A stretch of DNA of 64,000 bases, taken from contig NC_134951.1 in the NCBI RefSeq assembly GCF_965638725.1, forward strand, positions 1,860,001 to 1,924,000. The letters run 5' to 3'. Below, in pieces: positions 1 through 9,926 of this stretch. The notes beneath the pieces were generated by a model, which searched no databases, was not told the origin of the DNA, and saw nothing but the letters and a program-made list of their open reading frames with translations. Both the position numbers and the translations under genes were made by a program. The stretch is from Aptenodytes patagonicus (lineage: Eukaryota > Chordata > Aves > Sphenisciformes > Spheniscidae). The first letter of the stretch is position 1; each line of letters starts with the position of its first letter.

Positions 1-1949
1 AGCTCCCAGTCTGGATTCTGCAAGGCAACATCCTTTAAATCGGGTCTGCTTGAATAGACTTCCTCAATGGTCTGCAGACAGTCATGTTCCGGTTTGCCGC
101 CTTCTTGTCGAGTTGAGAGAAACATGGCAGGATTAATCACGGCAGTAGTCTTTAAGGTCACATCATCTAGTTCTATTAGTACTCCCTGATATTTTAGCAT
201 TCCACTAGGAGACAACCAATGTCCACCCTTCTGGTCCAATACTGTGGACAGTATATTCTCTTAACTACTATTATGTTCCACCATGTGTGGAACATAAACA
301 GTTATCTTTTGTCCCATAGTAAGTTTTCGAGCCTCCTGTATTAATAACACTGTTGCAGCTACTGCTCTTAGGCAACTCGGCCGTCCTTGGCTCACCGGAT
401 CAAGTTGTTTAGAAAAGTAGGCCACAGCCCTTTTATATTCCCCCAGCCGCTGGGTTAAAACTCCAAGGGCTATTGCTTGTCTTTCATGAGTAAATAGTTC
501 AAATGGCTTTTCTAAATTAGGCAGTCCCAAAGCTGGGGCCTTCATCAGAGCTCTTCTGAGTTGAATGTATGCATTTCGATCTTCATTTGACCATTGCAGG
601 GGACCTTTTGATGACTTCAATAATTCATACAAGGGTTGTACCATCAGTCCGTAGTTAGCAATCCAAAAGCGACACCACCCCACCATTCCTAAAAAGGTTC
701 TCAACTCATGAACATTTCGAGGTTCTGGAAGCTGACAAATAGCTTCTTTCCTTTCATTACTTAATTGTCTCTGTCCCCTCAGAATTTCAAAGCCCAAATA
801 TATTACAGTTTCCTGTGCAATTTGGGCCTTTCCTTTTGACACTCGGTAACCACTAAGTCCGAGGAAATTTAATAAACTGACTGTCACTTCCAAGCATTCC
901 TCTCGGGAGTTCCCAGCTATTAGTATATCGTCGACATACTGCAGCATTACTCCATTTCTATTTTCTTGTCTCCATAATTCTAATTCTTTTGCTAGTTGAT
1001 TTCCAAAGATTGTCGGGCTATTTTTGAATCCTTGCGGTAATACAGTCCAAGTGTACTGGGTTTTCCTTCCAGTCCCAGGATTCTCCCATTCAAAGGCAAA
1101 CAATTCCTGGCTTCCGGAATCAAGTGGGACGCAGAAAAAGGCATCTTTTAAATCTAAAACTGTAAACCACCCCTGATCCTCAGTGAGTGCGGTTAATAGC
1201 GTATACGGATTTGCCACTGCCGGATGTATATCTTGGACAATTTGATTTACTGCTCTCAAATCCTGGACTAATCTGCAAGATTTCTCATCGGCCTTCTTAA
1301 CAGGTAGAATCGGAGTATTAGACTTAGATTCACATTCTCTTAATAACCCATATTTCAAAAACTTTCGTATAATAGGTACCAAACCAAGTTTAGCTTCTAA
1401 TTTTAAGGGATACTGTTTCAATCTTACCAGTGTTGATCCTGGTATAAGGTCTATCCTTACGGGTTCAGCCCTCTTTGATTTTCCAGGTATTTCTCCTGCC
1501 CAGACAACAGGGATCACTGCATCCTCAACTTCAGTCGGGATTTTCCTTTTCACTTGCTCAATTTCCTGCAATAATAATATTGAAGCTTGGACAAATTTAG
1601 ATTCTGGCATTGACACTTCTACTTCTCCATTCTTAAACTTTATTTCAGCTTCTAGTTTTTCTAGTAGATCTCGGCCTATTAAAGGTTTCGGTGCACCTGG
1701 TAGATACAAAACCTGATGCGTTACCCATTGTTTTCCAGTTTTAAATTTTAGAGGTTTAAAGAAGGGCCGCGTCTCGGGCTTTCCTGTCGCACCAATAATT
1801 CTTACAGTATCATATCCTAACTCATGTTCCTTCGTATTCAAAACCGAATAAGTAGCTCCTGTATCGATTAAACGTTCTATTTCAGTTTCATCTTCCCCCA
1901 GCTTAATTTTAACCAGAGGCTCTGCTGGGGAAGATTCCTCCGGTTTCCT
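1..1949 (-). pseudogene. pol: Endogenous retroviral protease-polymerase, interrupted and cut by the window edge
   Basis: The frame continues from gag after its TGA. The protease active site DTGA is encoded at 1865-1854. Reverse transcriptase follows, with LPQGFKNSP and the catalytic YVDD at about 945-925, then the connection domain and the start of RNase H. A TAA at 263-261 interrupts the frame in the RNase H part. The same frame stays open beyond that stop to base 1, so this looks like a point nonsense change rather than general decay. Integrase would lie off the left edge. Expression would need readthrough of the gag TGA, as known for the gag amber stop of murine leukaemia virus. I infer that this copy does not make full-length Pol. 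Confidence 0.9.
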
Positions 1950-3506
1950 TCAGTCTTCCATTTCTATGTTTAATATAGAGGTTTCAGACTTTCCATTTTT
2001 TCGTAACAATGGACATTCTTGTTTCCAATGTCCCTCCTTCCTACAATAAGCACACTGAGTTTTTCCTAATGGGGGTCTAGAGTATCCCCTACCGCGACCT
2101 TCCTGATGTCGACCCCCCCCACATCCGTCTCTTCTTTGGCCTCCTCGTGAACCACGAACTCCTTCCAATGCTGCGATTAGCCTAGCATTCCCTTTTTCTT
2201 TTTGCTGGTCTCTGTTTCTATGTATTACCCAAGCCCGATCTAAAAGCTTTCCCAAATCTCTAGCATCTGCCCCTTGTAGTTTCTGTAATGTCCTGCGAAT
2301 GTCGTCTGCAGATTGTCCAATAAATAAAGTTGCCAATTGACTCTTTCCCTCTTCTGATTCAGGATCTAGTGTTGTATATTTCCGGGCTGCTTCTTTTAAC
2401 TTCTTTAAGAAGTCTGTGGGTGACTCCTTCTTGTCTTGTTTAATTTCATATAATTTTGACCAGTTTATTGCTTTAGGTATAGCATTCCTTATCCCAAATA
2501 GCACCCATTTTTGATACTGAGTCAGTAATAATTTCTCTCCATTATCACTTGGATCCCATGCAGGATCAGCCGAAGGGAAATGATGCTCCAGTTGTCCCTG
2601 CAGTGTTCCCGCAGCTATTTGAGCTTCTACCTGACTTCTAGCTGTTTTACGAATCATTTCCCTTTCTGTACTATCAAACAATACTTGCATGATAACTTCA
2701 ATATCTTTCCAGTCTGGATCCTGAGGTTTTATCATCATTTCAAAGGCACTGGCCACTCGATCGGAATCATCTCTATAATTGCCGGCAGCTATTTTCCAGT
2801 TGTTTAAATCTGTGATCGAAAAAGGCACTTTTACTACAACCGGACCCTCATTCCCTACTGCTTGCCTGAACGGAGCTCGCAACGCGGTTCCCTGTCGGTT
2901 ACGAGTTCTCCTTGCCACCGGCGTGGCCCCTGTAGCGCCTCTCTCAGACTCATCGTCCGATTCGCCCTCCACCCTGAAGGGCTCAAATCCGTGATTCTGG
3001 GATCTCTGCCTCAGTCCCGGAGCCACTGACATCTCTAAATCCTCTTCCTGCTCTTTCTGGGTCAACTTCAAACATCTCTGTCCAATACTACATGCCGAAC
3101 AACACCTTTTTAACACTTTCCCTTTTTCTCTCTCTCGTTCATCCTTTCCCAATGCCAATACCAAAGGATCAGTTGGGGCCAAATTAATTCCACACTTCTT
3201 TTGCCACTCAGGATGCTGCCTTAATGTAAAGAACATATCGGCATACAATACCTCATCCCATTTTCCTTCTCTCCTCAGAAACAGCATTAGTTGTAACAGA
3301 GTATTATAATTCAAAGTACCATTCCTTGGCCACTTTTCTCCATCTTCTAGTTTACACAGTGGCCACCATTGATTACAATACTTAATTAGATCATCCCTTT
3401 TTGCGACCCCACCAGGGGATCCTGCAATTTGTTTCCAATGTATTAAAATACAACCCAAAGGTGATTTCTTTAAAATTCCCTCACCCGTGGATGATCCGGC
3501 ACCCAT
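1950..3506 (-). CDS. gag: Endogenous retroviral Gag polyprotein
   Basis: An open frame of about 518 codons. The start at 3506 is preferred over the in-frame ATG at 3515 because it gives MGAGSS, a normal N-myristoylation signal for membrane targeting of matrix. The product would be cleaved to matrix, capsid and nucleocapsid. The N-terminal third looks matrix-like. A charged, arginine-rich linker follows, then a capsid-like middle. A single CX2CX4HX4C zinc knuckle encoded at about 2013-2054 follows a Gly/Arg-rich stretch near the C-terminus, as in gammaretroviral nucleocapsid. The frame ends with TGA (1952-1950) and is directly followed by the protease in the same frame. No break is seen in gag. 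Confidence 0.92.
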   Translation of the reverse strand: MGAGSSTGEGILKKSPLGCILIHWKQIAGSPGGVAKRDDLIKYCNQWWPLCKLEDGEKWPRNGTLNYNTLLQLMLFLRREGKWDEVLYADMFFTLRQHPEWQKKCGINLAPTDPLVLALGKDEREREKGKVLKRCCSACSIGQRCLKLTQKEQEEDLEMSVAPGLRQRSQNHGFEPFRVEGESDDESERGATGATPVARRTRNRQGTALRAPFRQAVGNEGPVVVKVPFSITDLNNWKIAAGNYRDDSDRVASAFEMMIKPQDPDWKDIEVIMQVLFDSTEREMIRKTARSQVEAQIAAGTLQGQLEHHFPSADPAWDPSDNGEKLLLTQYQKWVLFGIRNAIPKAINWSKLYEIKQDKKESPTDFLKKLKEAARKYTTLDPESEEGKSQLATLFIGQSADDIRRTLQKLQGADARDLGKLLDRAWVIHRNRDQQKEKGNARLIAALEGVRGSRGGQRRDGCGGGRHQEGRGRGYSRPPLGKTQCAYCRKEGHWKQECPLLRKNGKSETSILNIEMED

Positions 3507-3725
3507 TTTATACACAGGGAATCACACACACAGACAAGTCTTTCATACAACACCACAAATAACCAATCACTATAACAAACAGATGAACTATAACAAACAG
3601 ACAAGATACTTGCAATAATAGACAAGTTCTTACAATATTTGTTACCGCGGTTGCTCTTAACATTTACCTTGAGCGGGAACTCTAATCCCTTTTAAATCAA
3701 ACGGGGACTTTAACCCCTTCCAAAC

Positions 3726-3860
3726 CAAACGGGGACGTTTAACCCCTGCCAAACGGGGACTAGCCCCTACCAAACGGGGACGTTTAACCCCTGCCAAACG
3801 GGGACTAGCCCCTACCAAACGGGGACGTTTAACCCCTGCCAAACGGGGACTAGCCCCTGC
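3726..3860 (-). repeat. Three-copy 45-bp tandem repeat in the retroviral leader
   Basis: Three units, 3726-3770, 3771-3815 and 3816-3860, are almost identical (one base differs at the end of the third). Each is itself two diverged half-units of 24 and 21 bases sharing CAAACGGGGAC. Degenerate versions continue toward gag (about 3690-3725). The block lies between the primer-binding site and the gag start, where packaging and dimerisation signals of retroviruses normally lie. Its role here is unknown. Confidence 0.9.
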
Positions 3861-4067
3861 CCGGGTCCTAAACCCAACCCTGCGGAGCTTTCGCTGCGTC
3901 TGACGGGCAGGTAACCAAATTTCCGAAAGAATGCCTTCTTACTCACAAAGCAGTAGTCTTCGCTCAGGGGCTCTTCGGTCCGGGGATCGGGAGAAGTCCT
4001 CTCCGAGAATCCCTCGGTGCCGGCTGAGGTTCCGCGATCCCAGGATCCGTCGAGGCTCAAGAGCTGT

Positions 4068-4085
4068 GTCCCATCTGGGTCGCCA
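4068..4085 (-). other. Retroviral primer-binding site
   Basis: The minus strand reads TGGCGACCCAGATGGGAC just inside the LTR. It starts with TGG, as expected from pairing with a tRNA CCA end, and lies four bases after the LTR terminus. I cannot match it with certainty to one tRNA: it differs from the proline, glutamine, tryptophan and lysine primer sites of well-known retroviruses. An arginine-type tRNA is only a guess. Confidence 0.65.
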
Positions 4086-4089
4086 AAAC

Positions 4090-4659
4090 TGTTACCGTAA
4101 GTCGGCAGATGAAAAACTCTCTAAGACTCAGTTTGGAGTTTTAGAAAGCAGGCATTCTTTATTGCGGCGCCGGACGCACAGGGGATCACTCCACCTAATG
4201 TGCGCGCCGAGCTGCTTAACTAGAGGAGTTAAGTACAATCAAAATATACATATTCATTAGTTTTCCGAGGCATGATTAACATATTAATGTTAGGTCATTA
4301 ACATATGTAAAGTCTTTACACATGCGCTCTTATGTCCATTGGTGGTCTTTCAGGGTCCTCTAGTTGAACTCAGTTCTTGCGCGTGCACAGTTCGTTCTTT
4401 GGCTCGGTTTGCACACTTTTACCTTCACAAACTAGCTGTCTTCAGCATCACTTTCTTGTCTGCAAAGTTTCAAGGTCTTCTGTCCTACTCAATGTTTAGC
4501 TCATCTATTCAGAGAGTACACCCCTACTGCACAGAGTAAACCCCTACTGAATGTTGGGCTTATCTATTCAGAGAGTATGTCCAGCTTGGCTACATTATGT
4601 CCAGTGAAGAGAACCAGATGTCTCTTCAGTATTCCTTTGTACTCGGTATCAGTGGGACA
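4090..4659 (-). repeat. 5' LTR of the endogenous retrovirus
   Basis: On the minus strand this block begins TGTCCCACTG and ends GGTAACA, giving the usual TG...CA ends, and the primer-binding site follows directly. A TATA-like TATATTTT (minus, 4248-4241) and an AATAAA (minus, 4163-4158) about 80 bases apart are consistent with a short R region and a U5 of roughly 55-70 bases. The inner (4090) edge is well supported by the PBS. The outer edge at 4659 is inferred from TG/CA and from host-like sequence starting immediately beyond it, so it could be off by tens of bases. Confidence 0.75.
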
Positions 4660-4795
4660 TGACAGGCAGTCCTGGTCCAAACTGCAAACCAAAGTGCGGA
4701 GGAGCGTCGGGGCCGAGCGGGGCTGGAGCTCGGCACCCAACGGCGCCGCGGAAGGGGACCAGACGCTGCCATTCCATCTCCGGTTGATCAGGTAG
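4660..4795 (+). pseudogene. Orphan copy of the tail of the neighbouring unrecognised gene
   Basis: This stretch is closely similar to 7450-7572, which encodes the end of the long frame in the gene to the right. The shared part includes GTGCGGAGGAGCGTC and GACCAGACGCTGCCATTCC. Both copies translate to a VRRSV...WSSAP...EGDQTLPFHLR tail. Here the similarity starts right at the retroviral LTR and stops at about 4786, with a stop codon a few codons later. I infer a partial or tandem duplicate of the gene, whose upstream part is missing or lies beyond the provirus. No function is claimed. Confidence 0.6.
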
Positions 4796-5275
4796 CCATC
4801 ACAGTGGCCCATCCTGGCCTAGGGGTGGAGGTGGGTGGCCCAGAGGAACCTTCCCTGCGCGCTCCCCCGCAGGCCCTGGGCTATGTCCTGGGGTGCCCTG
4901 GGTGCCCCCCAAACCCTGACACAGGGGCGCTCTGGGGCAGCTGCTCGCTAATGGCTTCACATTTCCCCGCGCCACCTCAGCCCTGGGTCACTGTGGCAGC
5001 CATTGTGTGTCAACGCGATGTCACCATTGCATCACAAACGTGGCCCTTATTTCAGTGGGTTTTGGGGAGGGTCAGGAGTCACTTCGACTGCGCGCATGCT
5101 GGCGAGCAAGCGAGCAGACGGGCAAGAGTGTGAAAAACACATCAGAGATGGGAAGAAAAGCAAACAAGCAGGTAGGAGCGGGGTGCTTTGGCGTCACCCC
5201 AACCTCTCCTCCCCTCAGGGGATCTCGCCGGGTTTCTCAACCTCCCCACTTGACCCCTTTGCACATCCCCTCATC
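4796..5275. other. Spacer, no gene seen
   Basis: GC-rich sequence between the orphan tail copy and the first coding exon of the unrecognised gene. It may hold the promoter and 5' UTR of that gene, but I see no clear TATA, CCAAT or splice structure to prove it. Confidence 0.4.
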
Positions 5276-8200
5276 ATGCAGAACCTCAGGAGGAGATTCT
5301 GGCGCTCCCTGGGCAAGATGGAGGAGTGGCAGCTGACGGTGCTGTTCTTCACCTCAAGCCTGAGCGTTTGGGGGCTCTGCGTGATCGTGCTGCCCTGCAC
5401 CCCCACCTTGTTGGCCATACTGGGTCTGGGCATCTGCATGACCTGGTGGCCCAAAAGCAAGGCCAAGGTAGGTGTCCGTCTTGGCATCGCCCCAAACACT
5501 CCCTGGGCAGGGCTTAGCCCGGGGCAGAGCCCATCCCCAGGCTGCTCGGGAGGGGCCCCATTTTGGGACGGAGCAGTGAAGAGTGGCCATTGCCCACCCA
5601 GCCAGGCCCCTGTTCTGCAGCCACCTCCGCCCAGGTGCCAGGCCTGGGGCCAGGGACACTCCTGTCCCTGTAACTCCAGTTACCCTTCCCAGGGGCCTGG
5701 TTTCCTGGGCAGGGGCCCTCCTGGCTGAGGGGAGACACCCCGCGCTAACCCGGGCCTTGCTTTCTGGGGGCAGGGGACCTCCGCGAGGAAGAGCTCTAGG
5801 AGAAGCAGGAGGAAGGACCCGATAGGTGAGCAGCCCCATCCCAGAGCTCCGCAGCGGCTCCCGGCCGAGAGACGCCATTGCAGCTGGGAGCCCCCGCGAC
5901 AGCTGCCCTTGCTCACTCTCCCTCTGCCTCCTCCCTCAGGAGCCTCCATCCCCTGGGAAGGCGTGGAGTGGTCTGCAGAGAGCCTGCAGGCAGGGTAAGG
6001 AGAGCCCTTCCCTGCAGGGGGGGCGGCCAACTCGTGGGTCCCTCTGCCCCGTCGCCCTGGGGAGGCTGCGGGTGGGCGAGAGCAGGATGTGGCGCAGAGC
6101 CGGGGTCAGCCCTGATGCCCTGAGGAAGCCGAGGAAGGGATGGGGTTGGGGGGGCTGGGGAAGGGGGGGGATGGCTTGCGGAGGGCCAGGGCAAACCCCT
6201 GCGGGGATGGCAGCTTTCAGGGCAATGCCTTCTGCTGACACCCACCGTACCCCCTCCCACAGAGCCCACTGGTGGCCCCAGCGCCCCTCTCTGTCCTCGG
6301 CCCCTGGCCTGGGCTGGCCCTTTTCTCCTCGGGCTGGAAGGCGCCCGGCCCCTCGCTATGCGCCTCGTCCTGCTGGGCTGGGCTTGCCCCATGTCCCCAA
6401 GACCCCACCTGACCCAGAGCATCCCAGAGCTGGCAGGGCTGGCTGCGGGCAGCTGGGAGATCACCCAGTCGGTCAGAAGAAGCCAGAGAGAGGGTGCTGG
6501 CTCTGTCCTGTCCCACAGCAGCCCCCACAGTCCAGCCGGGATTTCCCCCCACAGGTGGGGAAAGCCCCATGGAGGAGAATGGTGGGGAAGCAACTGCGGC
6601 GCGGAAGCAGCCTGTGCAAGGGAGCTCCCCTGGGAGACAGGAGACATGGGTCAAGGTGGACATTTCAGTGCTGACACCAGCTCGGAGCTCCTCAGGAACC
6701 AGCCTTCCATCACCAACACGGAGGAGCTCACCAGATCCCTGATGGAGTCCCTGGACATAACCCAAATCTGCCTCGACCTGCTGGGAGAGCTGAAGGCAGC
6801 TCAGGGTAGCGGCGCTCCAACCCCGTGCAAAGCCGTGAGGAAAGAATACCTCGTCTGCCTGCAGTGCCGCCGACGCCTCATGGGCAGCTGCCCGCACCAC
6901 AGCGAGCCCACCGCGGCAGAACAGGACCTGCCCGTGCTGGCCGCCATCCTCTACAGCGTGGACCTCCTGGTGCACGAGGAGGACCTGCAGCTGGAACTGG
7001 GGCTGGGCTTTGAGCTGGCCATCGGCGGGGAGCCGCTCTACGTGTGGGAGATAACCCAGCGGCTCCCCGAAATAGCCCCTGAGAGATGCTGCGAGGAGTG
7101 CAACGCGCCTCTGCCCGGGAGCTCTGGGAACAGCAAGAGCTTGCAGGCCTTGTTCCCCGTCCTCAGGGCCCTGGGAACACCGAAGGGACCCATGAGACCG
7201 GCCAGGCAGGACGCAAGGGCTCCTCCTGCAAGGCAGACGTGGACACAATGCGGCGATGCCAGCAGCGCAGACCTGCAGCCAGCTGGGCAGGGGGAGTCTC
7301 TCCCCAGCCTGGCCCCCACGGGGCCCCTGCCCTCATGGGCACAGCCCCCCTCCCGTGAGGCCCTGGACCGTCTGCGGAGAGTTGGGATGGAGCCCCTGCC
7401 CTGGGTGGGGTACAAGGGCCTGGGGCAGGGGCTCAGTCTGCAGCGCATCCGGCAGGCCTGCTCCAAACTGAAGACCCGCGTGCGGAGGAGCGTCAGGGCC
7501 AAGCCGTGCTGGAGCTCGGCACCCAGCGGCGCCGGGGAAGGGGACCAGACGCTGCCATTCCATCTCCGGTTTAAGGTCGACGCGCTCTTCCACGCCATGG
7601 CGATGGAGGCGTAAGGAGCACCAGCAGGAAAAGGTGGGACTGGGAGGAGCGTGGGCAGGGTGAGCACAGCATGGGAGGGCGGGGACGGGACTGGGCTGTC
7701 TTGTGCAGCCGTCGAAGCCGTGTTGTTCAGGGGGTGTTTCTGTAGGACGAGACAGTGCGGTCTGGGAGTGTTGGGATGACGGTGAGAGACGTGACGGCCT
7801 CTCGTTGATTTTTGCTTTGGATGGGCTGTTAAACAGGAGCGGGACTGACACCAAATTGTTGACTCCCCGCGAGGTGTGGTCCCTTTGGCCCCCGTGGCGA
7901 TGTTCCAGCAGATAGCCACATGGTTTCTGTGTGCACCGAGCCAGCTGCCCATCAACCTGCTCGGCTCCCCCTCTGCCTGGGGCCAGAGGGTGTCGGGTTT
8001 TTTTGGAGGATGGTCACGGCGGTTAGGAGAGGCACCCCCATTTCCCTCCCCCACCGCCCTCCACCAGCAAGGGGGCCCTCCTGGGCTCTCCTGGGGATCG
8101 GCACTCGGGGCCTGTGGGGATCCTGGGGCGGGGGGGGAAGAAGTGCCCCGGCTAACTTCCCGGTGCACATCTGTGCACACACGGGGACTGCTGGGAGGGA

Positions 8201-8755
8201 CAGCACGCGGAGAGGCAGGATCCGGCACAGAGCCAGCGAGAGGCGCAGGACCCTGATGGGTGGAAGAGGCCAGGGGAGGTGGTGTGTCCTGCGGGGCTTG
8301 CGGAGGGCAAGGGGAAATGAAATGCCAGGGATGCCCAGGAGATGCCCGATGCCCGCCGCTCACACCCCCCGTAGCCCCTTTGCCAGAGCCCCCGTTTGGA
8401 CCCCAGGAGCCACCTCTGCCTCCAGCCTGGGCCTCTGCGGGGCCTCCCTGCCCCGGGGCTTCCTGCCTGGGGACAAATGGAGCCCAGGGGTTCCTCCTCA
8501 CGTCCCTTCTCTTTTCTAGGGTGGCCAAGAAGAGACTACCCGCTGGGCAGCCCTCCCCGCGCAGCCTGCAGATGACTGAGAGAGGTGACTGGGGCTTCCC
8601 TGCTCAGAAGCAGCCCTCAGTCCCGCTGGTGGCTGCCCCATGAGCTGCAGAAATATCCGGAGAGGTCCTGCCAGCCCCCGCCCCCCATCAACTGCACCGT
8701 GCATGTGGAGACGTGTCTGTTTTGGGGCCAGCCAGACGCTCGAGGAGGTCCATGA
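5276..8755 (+). CDS. Unrecognised multi-exon gene, N-terminal membrane hairpin and Cys-rich middle
   Basis: I do not recognise this gene. Exons with good splice sites and matching phase are 5276-5467, 5774-5825, 5940-5994 and 6263 to about 6471. The first exon encodes a basic start, then two hydrophobic stretches split by PCTP (residues about 21-58), then WWPKSKAK. The next exon is very basic (RKSSRRSRRK). A long frame ending TAA at 7614 carries a leucine-rich helix-like part and two Cys clusters, CLQCRRRLMGSCPHH and CCEEC, which could bind metal. Later exons are likely at 8520-8584 and 8608-8755. Two places conflict: at 6555-6670 two frames are both open, and near 8715-8735 the best-looking coding frame shifts after a TTTT/GGGG run. 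The gene may be decaying, or the assembly may carry small errors. A membrane role is inferred from the hairpin only. Confidence 0.42.
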
Positions 8756-9113
8756 GCTGCTGGACTACATCAGACCCCCCCGACAAGGACAGCCCGGGGG
8801 CACGTCCAACAGATGTCCAACCCTTGCGTGCCACCGGCACCACCAGTGGCTGCAGGACCTTGCTGTCTGCCTGCCCCCCTCCTGCCCAGAGGGGAAGGCA
8901 GAGCCCAGACTGGTTTGTTCCCTGTGCAGCCATGGGACCAAGGACAAGAGGGGCCCTCAAGCGCCTCGTGTTCTGCTGGGATGGAGCAAAGATCCGCCTG
9001 TCATCTCTGGAAGCCTCCAGCAGCAGAGAACCCCAAAGAGCAGCCGTGAGCGCTCTCCCCAGGAACACAAGACCTTGGCGGAGAACTCGGCGGCGAAACT
9101 AAGCCTGTATCAG

Positions 9114-9119
9114 AATAAA
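9114..9119 (+). terminator. Poly(A) signal of the unrecognised gene
   Basis: AATAAA about 360 bases after the last inferred stop and before the DRC1 promoter. It supports a transcript ending near 9140. Confidence 0.55.
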
Positions 9120-9184
9120 ACAGTAGCATCCTTAAAACATCCCCAAGAGCTCTTCAGTTATTGCATGAACGGGGGGCAGTGACC

Positions 9185-9720
9185 TCCAGGGCTACGAGAG
9201 TGTCAGGGACAGTGCTGGCAGTGGGTACAGGCACTGGGGCCACTCTGTGCCTCGTCCCCACCCTGGGGGGGCTGGCATGTCCCCAGCTGCTCCATCCCAG
9301 GTCCCTGCTTCATCCTTGTTTCTGAACGTCCCTCCAACGAGCCTTTCGGGAGCGCTCCCACGCCTCCAGCCCCAGCTCTCGCTCCCCTTCCCCTGAGGGC
9401 ACCCGCCATGGCCCCAGTGGGCAAAGGGCTCCGAGACCCCCAGCCTGGGTGCCCCGCGGTGGCCAGCTGGGCACCTCTACCAGCCCCGGTGAGGGATGCA
9501 CAGCCTCGGGATCGACGCCATCCTCCAGCCCCATTTCTCCGGGACTAAAGCCACGAATGGGACCCACACAGGAGGAATGCAGAAGAGGAGGCCCAGCCAG
9601 CACCAGCAGTGCGGCGCAGAGGACGCGGGACCCCAGCAATATCTCACAGTGCCCCCGGCGCCGTTTTTCAGCACCAATAAGTCGCCCTTGACCCCCCTTT
9701 TTCGCTCTTTCCCCTCAGCG
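9185..9720. other. Intergenic spacer before the DRC1 promoter
   Basis: No gene or recognised repeat seen. GC content rises steadily toward the CpG-rich promoter starting near 9700, which includes a (CG)n run around 9761-9776. Confidence 0.4.
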
Positions 9721-9825
9721 CCAGGCCCGCGGCCGCCCCCGCCTCAGGGCGCCGGACGCCCCGCGCGCGCGCGCGCACCAACGGCCGCCCTGTGGCGCGC
9801 GCCGCTCGGGAGCGGGAAGGGGCAG

Positions 9826-9837
9826 CGCGCACGCGCG
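9826..9837. promoter_or_regulatory. NRF1-type site upstream of DRC1
   Basis: CGCGCACGCGCG matches the palindromic NRF1 consensus YGCGCAYGCGCR at every position. It lies about 170 bases upstream of the DRC1 start in a CpG island. Confidence 0.6.
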
Positions 9838-9845
9838 GTCGTGCC

Positions 9846-9858
9846 GTTGCTGGGCGAC
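9846..9858. promoter_or_regulatory. Distal X-box (RFX site) of DRC1
   Basis: GTTGCTGGGCGAC matches the RFX consensus RYYNYY-N(1-3)-RRNRAC exactly with a one-base spacer. RFX factors switch on ciliary genes through such sites close to the start. It lies about 150 bases upstream of the DRC1 ATG. Confidence 0.7.
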
Positions 9859-9861
9859 GCG

Positions 9862-9893
9862 GAGCCGCGGAGCCGCGGAGCCGCGGAGCCGCG
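9862..9893 (+). repeat. Four perfect 8-bp repeats (GAGCCGCG) between the two X-boxes
   Basis: Four head-to-tail copies of GAGCCGCG. Together with flanking sequence they space the two X-boxes 68 bases apart. The array may be length-variable. Confidence 0.9.
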
Positions 9894-9926
9894 GGGGAGG
9901 GGGCGATGCGCATGCGCTGTGTTGGC

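Larger units (their letters stand above)
1..4659 (-). mobile_element. Gammaretrovirus-like endogenous retrovirus, 5' part
   Basis: A provirus lies on the minus strand with its 5' LTR at the high-coordinate end and pol running off the left edge of the window. Order on the minus strand: LTR (4659-4090), primer-binding site (4085-4068), leader with a 45-bp tandem repeat (3860-3726), gag (3506-1950), then pro-pol from 1949. The class I (gamma) assignment rests on three things seen here: gag and pro-pol share one frame separated by a single stop, nucleocapsid has one CCHC knuckle, and the reverse transcriptase has LPQGFKNSP and YVDD motifs. No env or 3' LTR is visible, so target-site duplications and insertion age cannot be measured. 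An open gag and only one seen stop in pol suggest a fairly young insertion. Confidence 0.93.

Noticed and set aside
6217-7248. 343-codon minus-strand open frame
   Set aside because: It is a mirror of the plus-strand coding frame, with no motif and no separate splice or promoter signals.
7038-8528. 496-codon minus-strand open frame
   Set aside because: It is antisense to the unrecognised gene, Pro/Ser/Gly-rich, and spans inferred introns and exons alike; it is typical of GC-rich DNA with few stops.
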